From Actinernus sp. WN-2022 (Eukaryota; Cnidaria; Anthozoa; Actiniaria; Actinernidae): 64,000 nucleotides of DNA. Both the position numbers and the translations under genes were made by a program. The notes under the pieces are model-generated. The model did no database searches. It was not told where the DNA came from and worked only from the letters and a program-made list of their open reading frames with translations. Positions within the stretch are counted from its first letter, which is position 1; the number at the start of each line of letters is the position of its first letter. Where the stretch lies: assembly GCA_030867875.1 (NCBI GenBank), contig JAOWCC010000028.1, positions 124,001 through 188,000 on the forward strand. The letters run 5' to 3'. Positions 53,167 to 63,417 of the stretch are shown here, piece by piece.

Positions 53167-55455
53167 TCACAGGCCATTTTGAATTTGTCTTCCTGTCTGT
53201 AAGCTCACCTCAATTTTGGATCTCAGAGGGTGATCACAGTAGCAGCACCTCTGTTTTATAATATCTTTCGGCATCCCACAGTAGCAAAAGTCTGGTCCAT
53301 TTGTCCGCTTGGGAATGTAATACTGACTGCTGGATGATGCATGTGAGATGTTGTATCCCCTTTCTCTCAGCCACAGCAAGGAGACATACTCATGCAGAAA
53401 AATCTGTTCCCACCTGTGCTTTGGCAATGTGTTAGTACTGTATTTTGAAATAAACACATGTTTGGCCTCCCTGCCCTCCATGGAGTTGAGACCAAGTCCC
53501 AATCCATAGAAATTCTTCATGTATTCAGTGTGGGCAGGTACTATATGACCAATGGTCCACACTGTTGGATTAACTTTAAAGAAAACCACATTGGCACGAA
53601 AGTATTTAAGGCACATACCTCTCAGTTCTGTCACCTCCTCCTCTGTTATATCAAGGCGTGAGAACAAAGAAACACAGTTACGCAAGCAAAGACATAAGTA
53701 AGCAATACAGTGAAATATTGTGTTCTGCCTACCTGAAGAAGAATTGCTGGAGTCGACTGCTGAGATTAGAAACATAAAGTTGTGCAAGAACAGTCTGGAA
53801 TCTCTTCCAGTGAACCGGTAGTCAAACTCTCTTGCACAACCTTGTGTTTCATCAAACCATCTGACTATCCTCTTTGCTAGCCTGGAAAGATTACACGTTG
53901 TTCGCATGACAGTAACATACTGAGAAAAAGGAGATATGGTAGGAACCTGTGAAAATGAAGTGATAGAATTTGTTAGATTTGACTGTGCAATTACTTCATT
54001 TAAGAGATATCGATGAGCAAGGGCACATGCATTGTTCTTCACATGAAGAGGATCAACATGAGCCCTGTCAATCAAATCACCAACAAGTGGAACAAATTCT
54101 TGTCTGCTTTTCAATTTTGAAATAAACATGGTCACTTTAGATCTTTTAGTTGAGGCAGCCAGCTTTTTCTTTTCCAGGTTTTTCTTAAGCCCCTGAACCT
54201 GGTCTGCAACGCTGAGCCTCTGTTGATAGTTCCAGGGCTTCCAAGTGTTCTGCTCCTCAGTTCCAAATGTACCCGTCAGGCTTGAACAATTGTCTCCACA
54301 CACATCTGCAAAAGTAGAAAAATACTTAGCACTGTTGCTCAGCTCACCAGCGAGAAAAGACAGCATTTTCATGTCGTTTGGTAGTTCTGACACATGGAAC
54401 TTGACATCAACAGAAGAACCATGACAAATGACAGAAAAGGTTCTTTTCTCTATCTCATGGATATCTCTCATGAGATTTTGTATAAACCTGGAGACAGGGA
54501 CACAGTTTTCAGAGCAATTAGCACCAAACAAGAGATAATTCTCATTACTGCTGAGAACGCCCCTTCCAATGTTGAGAAAGCTGATGAGCCAGGCACAAGC
54601 AGTGTCGTCCTTCCCAAATGGAGCACCATCACCACCTAGGGAAACATAGAAAGTGTTGGTTTCTCCATTGAACCAGGTGAGTTCATAATGATCGTGACAA
54701 AGATAATACTCTACCAGTCTCACTAAAAGGTCTTTGAGGCTTCTGTAAACACCATCAACCTTTTCATCATCTGGCAGCCCTTCACAGAGGGTTTCACGGA
54801 TGCTGTACAAAGGCCCAATATCTAGTGACTTAATGAATGGCATCAATCTATTGTAAGGTACTAACCTTGGCAGGGGGCAGTTGTTTACTTTGATGCGCAC
54901 AGCCTTAGTAGTATTATTCTTAGAAGGAAGAGTTGCATTAGTATCATTACTGTTTGTAGTAGTGTTAGTGCTAACATATTGATAGCTACTATCTCTGTAG
55001 ACAGCACGGTACTTTTTTTTACCCATTACTCCCCCACTATAGTATACTGCAACACTCCTTGTCATATTATCGTCAGACCTCTCAAAATGTTTCACGCCAG
55101 GTCTGCATAGCTTAGGTAAAATGTTGTTACATACTTTTGAACTTTTAGAGAGACCTTCTAACAAAACCTTTTCACTACAATTTCTAGACACAGTCTCAAT
55201 TAGACCAATTTCTCCTGGTGTCCTGTCCAAGTCTGTGCCACCATGAATCTCTTGAGCTGCTCTATATGTGTCTATCCTTCTTTGCCTCATTGCTCTTTCA
55301 CATACTGCTAGTCTCCCATTAGATGTATACTTAGATGGCTTATTCCTCCTTATCTTAGCTGCTAGATCTGTCATAAATCTCGCTTTCTTCCTTGGCACTT
55401 CCTCCTGTAGCTGCCTTTTAATAACCTCTCTCTCTCTATCAGCTTCTTCTACCTA
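53167..55455 (-). CDS. Large transposase-like protein, exon 2
   Basis: Exon starts after acceptor CATTTAG (minus) and is open for about 762 codons to TGA/TAA at 53167. A basic N-terminus (KRQLQEEVPRKKARF) leads to a core with three acidic candidates in order: SLGGDGAPFGKDDT (first Asp), LVGDLIDRAHVDPLHVKN (second Asp) and GLGLNSMEGREAKHVF (Glu). The third, G-x-x-S/N-x-E-G-x-E, resembles the catalytic Glu region of RAG1/Transib/CMC-type DDE transposases. The C-terminus has a Cys cluster (FCYCG...RCCYC). It is the only transposase-size gene in an element with CAC-type TIRs, so I infer it is the transposase. Catalytic residues are assignment by pattern. Confidence 0.7.
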
Positions 55456-56363
55456 AATGCACATGCAGGATAACATTTATTTATCTCTTCTTCACAGGTT
55501 AGAGCAATAGTAACTTGCAAAGGAATAATTATATTTTACTACCCAACATCCATCCAATACTCCTAGCTGTCACGTATAGTTGTTAGTTGTAAATTAGTTA
55601 GGGACTGTTCATTATTTATGGTTAATAAGGGGATTGGGGGTGTGTTTAGTTATCAACCCAAGTATGTATAGATATATACATGTACCTCCTCCCAAACTTA
55701 AATATATTTAAGAAAACTTAACCCTCTCGATAATGCCCAGGGTAAAAATATGTTTTGAGCATCAAAACAATTACATGTACTCTCCCCTTTTAAACTGAAT
55801 TTGGAAATTTTATCACCCTACCCTACACACTCCCTCCCACAGTGTTTCTGCTAGAAAATGTATTGTTTAGGACATATTAGAGACTGGGACAGCCCGGCAG
55901 GCCACACTAATTTTTCTTTGCATGTACATTGTATGTGTACATGATATTTTCATGATTTCTTGAACAAAAACAACCAATATATACATGTATAAACCAAGCA
56001 TGTTGCATGGCACTATATAAGCCCCCCCCCCCCCCCCTCCAAATCATAAATAACGAACCGGGCATTGCTTTTAAATTATCGCTTCCTAAAGAGGAAACAA
56101 TGCGTTCCAGTCTGGTATGAATTATTCAATCTTTATAAATTATAAGTTTACTTTTACTTACTGGCTACTTAAGTCTTTAGTACTGTCTACTGGCCCGGAA
56201 CTGCACTGATTAAATGTTTTCGCGGGTGATTCAGAATCGCGCGCTATGTCCAAAATATTGCAGCAAAAAATAAAACAGATAGCGCTCTGAAATAAATATA
56301 ATACACTAGTCTTTGAAAGTTATGGAAATGAAAGATTAGTCAATAACTGCTTACTTTAGTGTG
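55456..56363. other. Intron of the transposase-like gene
   Basis: Donor GTAAGCAG directly after exon 1 and acceptor CATTTAG before exon 2. It includes a poly-C tract near 56022-56040 and AT-rich sequence. No other feature. Confidence 0.6.
56022..56040. repeat. Poly-C tract
   Basis: About 17 C in a row within the intron, prone to length error. Confidence 0.8.
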
Positions 56364-56546
56364 GATCCGTTTTATGCCTTCCTTCTTGGCCTCCAGTTGC
56401 CTTCTTTCCACAGTCAGGTCATAACTAGCTTCGAACACCTTCATATGGAGCTCCCTCTTCTTCCGCCGTAGCCCCATATATTTGCCAACGGCGAACCTCT
56501 TGTAGTTCTTCGGTATCTGGCGTGATGCCATGATAGTGTATGGCAA
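56364..56546 (-). CDS. Transposase-like protein, exon 1
   Basis: ATG at 56546 (or the in-frame ATG at 56531, MASRQIPKNY) to a GTAAGC donor, ending in phase 0 after IHTK; exon 2 begins in phase 0 with VEEADRER. It encodes a very basic helical region (KNYKRFAVGKYMGLRRKKRE), suited to DNA binding or nuclear entry. It lies about 385 bp inside the right TIR. Confidence 0.6.
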
Positions 56547-56930
56547 AAAATCTTCTTGGACTAGTTCGTGCGAACAAAATCAAAAAACAAAAAACAAACG
56601 ATTGAAGCTCAATTCATGGCGAAAACAGCGAAAGATATTTTGAAGTCAAGATTAGTAGAAAGGAAAAGTTCAATGAAGCCGAAAACCACGACTTATTAGC
56701 TATAAGTTTGTGTAATCACATAATTTAAACCGACAACGATGTAGAACAAATCGTAATTCATCGCGCGAAAGCGCTAGAAAGCCGGCCATGGTCTCAAACG
56801 AAAGCTCCATGACTGAGCTTCCCTCCTTCGACTTCGAAAAGAAGATCAGGTGACTATAAAAACTGTGGGGGGGTGGGGAAAAGTACCTATTTCGTGACGC
56901 GCGTCCAAGATGGCGACTGTCCACGAAAGT
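56547..56930. promoter_or_regulatory. Right-end promoter region of transposon
   Basis: Between the start of exon 1 and the right TIR there is no coding sequence. CCAAGATGGCGAC at 56905 is YY1-like on the plus strand, and CGCGCGTC lies beside it. It probably carries the promoter of the transposase-like gene. Confidence 0.35.
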
Positions 56931-56965
56931 TGATGCCGATTTCGCGACCTTTTGTGCCCGACGTG
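56931..56965 (-). repeat. Right terminal inverted repeat
   Basis: 35 bp, exact reverse complement of 45778-45812. Confidence 0.95.
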
Positions 56966-57081
56966 TTTGTTTTCCCCTGACCCGTACTACCAACTAACAT
57001 GTAATGACAATCAGGTAATAAGAAGTGATGTTTTGGTTTCTGACTTATTTTTTCATTATCATCGAAGTTGATGATATTCAT
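56966..57081 (-). pseudogene. Packaging ATPase, N-terminal part, copy 1
   Basis: ATG at 57081 starts MNIINFDDNEKISQKPKHHF, then the Walker A motif LVGSTGQGKTN, after which the transposon interrupts the gene. The rest is at 45153-45777. The original reading frame is not restored by the insertion. Confidence 0.8.
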
Positions 57082-57108
57082 CTATTATAATATACGTATA
57101 TAATATAA
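57082..57108. promoter_or_regulatory. Short bidirectional AT-rich promoter, copy 1/2 border
   Basis: 27 bp separate the divergent starts of the ATPase gene (minus) and the capsid-type gene (plus). They contain a 12-bp palindrome ATATACGTATAT flanked by TATAATAT-type sequence on both sides. A short shared control element is inferred. It recurs at 59781-59807 and 62502-62528. Confidence 0.45.
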
Positions 57109-57702
57109 ATGAGTTTCACAAAATTTGGAACGTTTCGAAATGGAAGCCGTGATGAGTGCATACATGAGCAAACACCAGTAAGAATAGTTAGTATTAATGC
57201 GAAAGAGATATCACTCTTATGGATTCAACGCGATACCAATTGGATTGATATACCCAATTACGAAATACAGCTAACACCAAAAGGCACGAACATGATGAGA
57301 CTATCATGCCGCCTATACATCTCAAACGACACGGGAGGAGGCATTTGTCCAGGCCACCACTTACAAACGATTATCGGTGTAAGTAATTTACCAAATGCAG
57401 CGCTTGGTGTAAGGGACAGATGTGCATTTGCCTCACAACCACCAAGAGATCCAGAGACATTAGTTTGTGTTTCAGACGTTTCTTTCCATAAAAATTTTGG
57501 TAACAGCATTCTACACACGTATAAGCTGCAGTGTAAGATCACTGATACAGGAACGATGGTATTGAATAGACTGTATAATGGCACCAATGCGACATGGAAT
57601 GGGTATGTGAAATCGTCAATAATGGTCGAGGAAATCACAGGGGTTACTAAAAAAGTCGTTCAAAATGGGATAAACGAATATGCATCAAACTACTCAATCT
57701 GA
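57109..57702 (+). CDS. Putative capsid-type beta protein, copy 2 (in-frame deletion)
   Basis: Full start (MSFTKFGTFRNGSRDE) and end, but 36 nt (12 codons) are missing around 57347 after DTGGG-I, removing the WFRWILLTP strand. The frame is kept, 197 codons instead of 209. One substitution (ALG versus GLG) also marks it. Likely impaired. Confidence 0.6.
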   Translation: MSFTKFGTFRNGSRDECIHEQTPVRIVSINAKEISLLWIQRDTNWIDIPNYEIQLTPKGTNMMRLSCRLYISNDTGGGICPGHHLQTIIGVSNLPNAALGVRDRCAFASQPPRDPETLVCVSDVSFHKNFGNSILHTYKLQCKITDTGTMVLNRLYNGTNATWNGYVKSSIMVEEITGVTKKVVQNGINEYASNYSI

Positions 57703-57723
57703 TCTTAGAGTAACGCAAGACAT

Positions 57724-57961
57724 GGGGAGTACAAATTTCCTAAGCTAAGTTTCGGTAAGAACGCTACGTGAACCTTCGGAGCTTAACTCAAATCTGACCT
57801 TAGAGTAATAAAACGCAAGAAACGGGGAGTGCAAATTTACTAAGGGGGTACCAATTTCCCTAGGAAATAACTCTAGAGAATTTGCACCGGGGAGTACATA
57901 TTTCCTAGGACATTTGCACCGGGGAGTGCAAATTTACGGGTGTGCAAGTTTCCTGGGAGAC
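57724..57961. promoter_or_regulatory. Iteron-like repeats, copy 2
   Basis: Same four GGGGAGTRCAAATTT-type repeats as in copy 1. Confidence 0.5.
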
Positions 57962-58270
57962 GGGTATTCAAAGCAACGAAATATGTTACTTATTCAGTTC
58001 AGAGAGGCTTGTGAGCATTAGATGCTATCGATTGAGTTCAATTATCGAACGTTTGATCCAAGTTCAGTAGCTAGGATTGAACTCTGCTTACAGGGAACAA
58101 ACAACAACGACTGATATTCAATCGAGAAGGGTAAAGGCATTCTTCATTCTTAGGCCCTTTGCAATGTAAATATAGCATGCATTAGCGAGGTTTTCGCTTC
58201 TGAACGAGGCTTATGCTTATGCTTCCGTCGTGTTGATTTTCACAAGAACATTAGTTTCTTGTGCTTACGC

Positions 58271-58666
58271 TTACGCTTCCGTTTCTGCTTCCGTCGCTTC
58301 CGTCGCTAGTGAAAACCAGCCTTTAGGTGTTTCTAAAACGTCCTCATCTGGTACAAATACGACTTCTTTTTTTGGTGTTTTTAGTTTTTGTACTTCATTC
58401 AGGTATTTATTTGCGGCTAATTTTTGGTTGCCTAGTATTTTTGTTACTGTAGGTGATTTAGATGCTTTTATTTGTTTGTTCAGTATTGTTATAGCATTTT
58501 TTATTAAGTATTCTGAAGGTGGATTTTCCAGACTCGGGTCGAACCCTAATTTTTCTAGTCGCTTAGATTCTTGTGTTCCAAAAATTGGTTTTACCTTCGG
58601 TTTCGTGCCACCATGCACCAACGGCTCCTTCGTCATCCTCAACCTCTTCATCTTCATCTTCCTCAT
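58271..58666 (-). CDS. ORF131, copy 2
   Basis: Same length and sequence as copy 1 except for one residue (KTPKKE versus KTPKQE). Confidence 0.55.
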   Translation of the reverse strand: MRKMKMKRLRMTKEPLVHGGTKPKVKPIFGTQESKRLEKLGFDPSLENPPSEYLIKNAITILNKQIKASKSPTVTKILGNQKLAANKYLNEVQKLKTPKKEVVFVPDEDVLETPKGWFSLATEATEAETEA

Positions 58667-58696
58667 AATGCGATGGTAGTTTACCGATCCATGATT

Positions 58697-59008
58697 CTAA
58701 ACCTTTAGTATAGATCCTTGTGTTGAGATTGCTTCAGTTAATATATCGATTGCTCCAGTGATGTTCTCTTGATTTTCTTGTAGCTGTTCAATCTGTTCAA
58801 TCATTTCGTCCTGTTTCTTATCAGCCGCTTTCTGTGCTTTTTCGACAGATGTTGTGACAGGTTGATATAGCTTTTCGCCAGCTTCTCGTAATGATTGGTC
58901 ACCTAACTTTTTATTGAGTAATCGTTGTTTTAAGATTTGCCTATTTTTCAAGAATGTATCAATCAAGTTTGCTCTTTCTTCTACTGTTTTAATAGTTCTG
59001 AATGACAT
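58697..59008 (-). CDS. ORF103, copy 2
   Basis: Identical to copy 1 protein. See the entry at 44806. Confidence 0.6.
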   Translation of the reverse strand: MSFRTIKTVEERANLIDTFLKNRQILKQRLLNKKLGDQSLREAGEKLYQPVTTSVEKAQKAADKKQDEMIEQIEQLQENQENITGAIDILTEAISTQGSILKV

Positions 59009-59102
59009 ATATATGTATTAATTATATAATTCTTTACTCTAACTTATTCTAACTTTTTGAAATCATATATAAGCCACGTGAAAACCATCAAAGTCTTTTT
59101 CT

Positions 59103-59780
59103 CTACATATTGGGTGTATATAAACCATCGAAGTTTTTTCTATACATCTCAGGGATATGTTTAGACGTTTTATCCAATACCATGAAATAGAATGGTTCTA
59201 TTGTAGCTTCTCGATATATATCTTCAAATTGTTTCCGACTTATGTTTTTACAGTTATCATCAGCAATGTGTCTAATATCCTTATTATCTAATCCACTGAA
59301 TAAAACGAAGCACTTAGTATTGCGGTATTTTGGTACGTCATAATAGCTTTGACACAAGTAAATGCAGTTACAGTTCTTATTTCTAGACAGCGAAAAATAT
59401 TCTTTAACATTGCTCATATTTTTATTGTCAATTTTAATATCATCGAATACGATAACCTTATTCGCGCCATCGTCTAATTCTTCAACATGTGTGATATCTT
59501 CTGGATCACCTAATTCAACATTACATATGTCATCGTCTTCTACTTCGTCGTTAATAATATCATGAAATTCTTGTATCAGTTGATATTTATCCTGTTGTGG
59601 ATTTAACGTGTATATTTTACAAGAATCATAATTCATCAATTTTAATAACATGTTTATCAACAAGTTTGTTTTCCCCTGACCCGTACTACCAACTAACATG
59701 TAATGACAATCAGGTAATAAGAAGTGATGTTTTGGTTTCTGACTTATTTTTTCATTATCATCGAAGTTGATGATATTCAT
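59103..59780 (-). CDS. Packaging ATPase of viral module, copy 2 (most complete)
   Basis: 225 codons from ATG 59780. Walker A LVGSTGQGKTN at about residues 31-41, Walker B KVIVFDDI at about 108-115, then IYLCQSYYDVPKYRN and FVLFSGLDNKDIRHI, the conserved A32-like signature in which the Gln-Ser and Asn-(T/x)-K-x-F-x-LF positions follow the Walker B strand. Family members pump DNA into capsids of nucleocytoplasmic, Polinton-like and adinto-type viruses. The last ~15 residues differ from copy 1 because a T-run is one base shorter, so the tail may be truncated. Divergent from the capsid-type gene across 27 bp. Confidence 0.8.
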   Translation of the reverse strand: MNIINFDDNEKISQKPKHHFLLPDCHYMLVGSTGQGKTNLLINMLLKLMNYDSCKIYTLNPQQDKYQLIQEFHDIINDEVEDDDICNVELGDPEDITHVEELDDGANKVIVFDDIKIDNKNMSNVKEYFSLSRNKNCNCIYLCQSYYDVPKYRNTKCFVLFSGLDNKDIRHIADDNCKNISRKQFEDIYREATIEPFYFMVLDKTSKHIPEMYRKNFDGLYTPNM

Positions 59781-59807
59781 CTATTATAATATACGTATAT
59801 AATATAA
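59781..59807. promoter_or_regulatory. Bidirectional AT-rich promoter, copy 2/3 border
   Basis: Same 27-bp element as at 57082-57108. Confidence 0.45.
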
Positions 59808-60407
59808 ATGAGTTTCACAAAATTTGGAACGTTTCGAAATGGAAGCCGTGATGAGTGCATACATGAGCAAACACCAGTAAGAATAGTTAGTATTAATGCG
59901 AAAGAGATATCACTCTTATGGATTCAACGCGATACCAATTGGATTGATATACCCAATTACGAAATACAGCTAACACCAAAAGGCACGAACATGATGAGAC
60001 TATCATGCCGCCTATACATCTCAAACGACACGGGAGGAGGCATTTTTTGGTTCCGGTGGATTCTATTAACACCAACAACAAGTCCAGGCCACCACTTACA
60101 AACGATTATCGGTGTAAGTAATTTACCAAATGCAGGGCTTGGTGTAAGGGAAAGATGTGCATTTGCCTCACAACCACCAAGAGATCCAGAGACATTAGTT
60201 TGTGTTTCAGACGTTTCTTTCCATAAAAAAATTGGTAACAGCATTCTACACACGTATAAGCTGCAGTGTAAGATCACTGATACAGGAACGATGGTATTGA
60301 ATAGACTGTATAATGGCACCAATGCGACATGGAATGGGTATGTGAAATCGTCAATAATGGTCGAGGAAATCACAGGGGTTACTAAAAAAGTCGTTCAAAA
60401 TGGATAA
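59808..60407 (+). pseudogene. Putative capsid-type beta protein, copy 3 (frameshift near 3' end)
   Basis: Full start and the WFRWILLTP strand, but a one-base deletion in AAAATGG(G)ATAAACG near 60402 ends the frame ten codons early. It shares HKKIGN with copy 4 (copies 1 and 2 have HKNFGN). Confidence 0.6.
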
Positions 60408-60454
60408 ACGAATATGCATCAAACTACTCAATCTGATCTTAGAGTAACGCAAGA

Positions 60455-60690
60455 CATGGGGAGTACAAATTTCCTAAGCTAAGTTTCGGTAAGAACGCTA
60501 CGTGAACCTTCGGAGCTTAACTCAAATCTGACCTTAGAGTAATAAAACGCAAGAAACGGGGAGTGCAAATTTACTAAGGTGTACCAATTTCCCTAGGAAA
60601 TAACTCTAGAGAATTTGCACCGGGGAGTACATATTTCCTAGGACATTTGCACCGGGGAGTGCAAATTTACGGGTGTGCAAGTTTCCTGGG
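60455..60690. promoter_or_regulatory. Iteron-like repeats, copy 3
   Basis: As in the other copies, with a small deletion (AAGGTGTACC instead of AAGGGGGTACC). Confidence 0.5.
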
Positions 60691-61014
60691 AGACGGGTAT
60701 TCAAAGCAACGAAATATGTTACTTATTCAGTTCAGAGAGGCTTGTGAGCATTAGATGCTATCGATTGAGTTCAATTATCGAACGTTTGATCCAAGTTCAG
60801 TAGCTAGGATTGAACTCTGCTTACAGGGAACAAACAACAACGACTGATATTCAATCGAGAAGGGTAAAGGCATTCTTCATTCTTAGGCCCTTTGCAATGT
60901 AAATATAGCATGCATTAGCGAGGTTTTCGCTTCTGAACGAGGCTTATGCTTATGCTTCCGTCGTGTTGATTTTCACAAGAACATTAGTTTCTTGTGCTTA
61001 CGCTTACGCTTCCG

Positions 61015-61389
61015 TTTCTGCTTCCGTCGCTAGTGAAAACCAGCCTTTAGGTGTTTCTAAAACGTCCTCATCTGGTACAAATACGACTTCTTTTTTGGTG
61101 TTTTTAGTTTTTGTACTTCATTCAGGTATTTATTTGCGGCTAATTTTTGGTTGCCTAGTATTTTCGTTACTGTAGGTGATTTAGATGCTTTTATTTGTTT
61201 GTTCAGTATTGTTATAGCATTTTTTATTAAGTATTCTGAAGGTGGATTTTCCAGACTCGGGTCGAACCCTAATTTTTCTAGTCGCTTAGATTCTTGTGTT
61301 CCAAAAATTGGTTTTACCTTCGGTTTCGTGCCACCATGCACCAACGGCTCCTTCGTAATCCTCAACCTCTTCATCTTCATCTTCCTCAT
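61015..61389 (-). pseudogene. ORF131, copy 3 (frameshifted)
   Basis: The open frame is 110 codons; a T-run one base short (TTCTTTTTTGG) shifts the C-terminal part, and one TTCCGTCGC unit of the tail repeat is missing. Otherwise like copies 1-2. Confidence 0.55.
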
Positions 61390-61419
61390 AATGCGATGGT
61401 AGTTTACCGATCCATGATT

Positions 61420-61731
61420 CTAAACCTTTAGTATAGATCCTTGTGTTGAGATTGCTTCAGTTAATATATCGATTGCTCCAGTGATGTTCTCTTGATTTTC
61501 TTGTAGCTGTTCAATCTGTTCAATCATTTCGTCCTGTTTCTTATCAGCCGCTTTCTGTGCTTTTTCGACAGATGTTGTGACAGGTTGATATAGCTTTTCG
61601 CCAGCTTCTCGTAATGATTGGTCACCTAACTTTTTATTGAGTAATCGTTGTTTTAAGATTTGCCTATTTTTCAAGAATGTATCAATCAAGTTTGCTCTTT
61701 CTTCTACTGTTTTAATAGTTCTGAATGACAT
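61420..61731 (-). CDS. ORF103, copy 3
   Basis: Identical protein to copies 1 and 2. Confidence 0.6.
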   Translation of the reverse strand: MSFRTIKTVEERANLIDTFLKNRQILKQRLLNKKLGDQSLREAGEKLYQPVTTSVEKAQKAADKKQDEMIEQIEQLQENQENITGAIDILTEAISTQGSILKV

Positions 61732-61785
61732 ATATATGTATTAATTATATAATTCTTTACTCTAACTTATTCTAACTTTTTGGAA

Positions 61786-62501
61786 TCATATATAAGCCAC
61801 GTGAAAACCATCAAAGTCTTTTTCTCTACATATTGGGTGTATATAAACCATCGAAGTTTTTTCTATACATCTTAGGGATATGTTTAGACGTTTTATCCAA
61901 TACATGAAATCGAATGGTTCTATTGTAGCTTCTCGATATATATCTTCAAATTGTTTCCGACTTATGTTTTTACAGTTATCATCAGCAATGTGTCTAATAT
62001 CCTTATTATCTAATCCACTGAATAAAACGAAGCACTTAGTATTGCGGTATTTTGGTACGTCATAATAGCTTTGACACAAGTAAATGCAGTTACAGTTCTT
62101 ATTTCTAGACAGCGAAAAATATTCTTTAACATTGCTCATATTTTTATTGTCAATTTTAATATCATCGAATACGATAACCTTATTCGCGCCATCATCTAAT
62201 TCTTCAACATGTGTGATATCTTCTGGATCACCTAATTCAACATTACATATGTCATCGTCTTCTACTTCGTCGTTAATAATATCATGAAATTCTTGTATCA
62301 GTTGATATTTATCCTGTTGTGGATTTAACGTGTATATTTTACAAGAATCATAATTCATCAATTTTAATAACATGTTTATCAACAAGTTTGTTTTCCCCTG
62401 ACCCGTACTACCAACTAACATGTAATGACAATCAGGTAATAAGAAGTGATGTTTGGTTTCTGACTTATTTTTTCATTATCATCGAAGTTGATGATATTCA
62501 T
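61786..62501 (-). pseudogene. Packaging ATPase, copy 3 (two frameshifts)
   Basis: The start region is shifted by a missing T in GATGTTT(T)GG near 62453, so the open frame begins at MLVGSTGQGKT (62421). A missing C near 61903 shifts the C-terminal tail after EPFDFM. The Walker A, Walker B and CQSYYDVP regions are intact. Confidence 0.7.
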
Positions 62502-62528
62502 CTATTATAATATACGTATATAATATAA
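62502..62528. promoter_or_regulatory. Bidirectional AT-rich promoter, copy 3/4 border
   Basis: Same 27-bp element as at 57082-57108. Confidence 0.45.
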
Positions 62529-63158
62529 ATGAGTTTCACAAAATTTGGAACGTTTCGAAATGGAAGCCGTGATGAGTGCATACATGAGCAAACACCAGTA
62601 AGAATAGTTAGTATTAATGCGAAAGAGATATCACTCTTATGGATTCAACGCGATACCAATTGGATTGATATACCCAATTACGAAATACAGCTAACACCAA
62701 AAGGCACGAACATGATGAGACTATCATGCCGCCTATACATCTCAAACGACACGGGAGGAGGCATTTTTTGGTTCCGGTGGATTCTATTAACACCAACAAC
62801 AAGTCCAGGCCACCACTTACAAACGATTATCGGTGTAAGTAATTTACCAAATGCAGGGCTTGGTGTAAGGGACAGATGTGCATTTGCCTCACAACCACCA
62901 AGAGATCCAGAGACATTAGTTTGTGTTTCAGACGTTTCTTTCCATAAAAAAATTGGTAACAGCATTCTACACACGTATAAGCTGCAGTGTAAGATCACTG
63001 ATACAGGAACGATGGTATTGAATAGACTGTATAATGGCACCAATGCGACATGGAATGGGTATGTGAAATCGTCAATAATGGTCGAGGAAATCACAGGGGT
63101 TACTAAAAAAGTCGTTCAAAATGGGATAAACGAATATGCATCAAACTACTCAATCTGA
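62529..63158 (+). CDS. Putative capsid-type beta protein, copy 4 (intact)
   Basis: The only copy with intact start, intact middle and intact end (209 codons). Beta-prone strands run through VRIVSINAKEISLLWIQ, EIQLTPKG, MRLSCRLYISND, WFRWILLTP, SILHTYKLQCKITDTG and KSSIMVEEITGV. No catalytic or metal-binding pattern. I read it as a single beta-sandwich, possibly a jelly-roll. It is the only plus gene of the module. Confidence 0.6.
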   Translation: MSFTKFGTFRNGSRDECIHEQTPVRIVSINAKEISLLWIQRDTNWIDIPNYEIQLTPKGTNMMRLSCRLYISNDTGGGIFWFRWILLTPTTSPGHHLQTIIGVSNLPNAGLGVRDRCAFASQPPRDPETLVCVSDVSFHKKIGNSILHTYKLQCKITDTGTMVLNRLYNGTNATWNGYVKSSIMVEEITGVTKKVVQNGINEYASNYSI

Positions 63159-63179
63159 TCTTAGAGTAACGCAAGACAT

Positions 63180-63417
63180 GGGGAGTACAAATTTCCTAAG
63201 CTAAGTTTCGGTAAGAACGCTACGTGAACCTTCGGAGCTTAACTCAAATCTGACCTTAGAGTAATAAAACGCAAGACACGGGGAGTGCAAATTTACTAAG
63301 GGGTACCAATTTCCCTAGGAAATAACTCTAGAGAATTTGCACCGGGAAGTACATATTTCCTAGGACATTTGCACCGGGGAGTGCAAATTTACGGGTGTGC
63401 AAGTTTCCTGGGAGACG
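63180..63417. promoter_or_regulatory. Iteron-like repeats, copy 4
   Basis: As in the other copies; one variant has CACCGGGAAGTAC instead of CACCGGGGAGTAC. Confidence 0.5.

Larger units (their letters stand above)
45778..56965. mobile_element. 11,188-bp DNA transposon with 35-bp CACG TIRs, 3-bp TSD
   Basis: Termini are perfect inverted repeats (CACGTCGGGCACAAAAGGTC and 15 more bases, 45778-45812 and 56931-56965), with TTT duplicated. CAC ends with a 3-bp duplication suit the CMC group (EnSpm/CACTA, Chapaev-3) of cut-and-paste elements. Inside: a 248-aa ORF facing right from the left end, the two-exon 743+-codon transposase-like gene facing left from the right end, and a long non-coding middle with two MITE-type repeats and a minisatellite. 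Insertion date is younger than the amplification of the viral modules, as the target is one of them. Confidence 0.9.

Noticed and set aside
53167..55398. GTG-started single-exon gene
   Set aside because: The frame continues upstream to a splice acceptor and joins an upstream exon in phase, so the GTG is internal.
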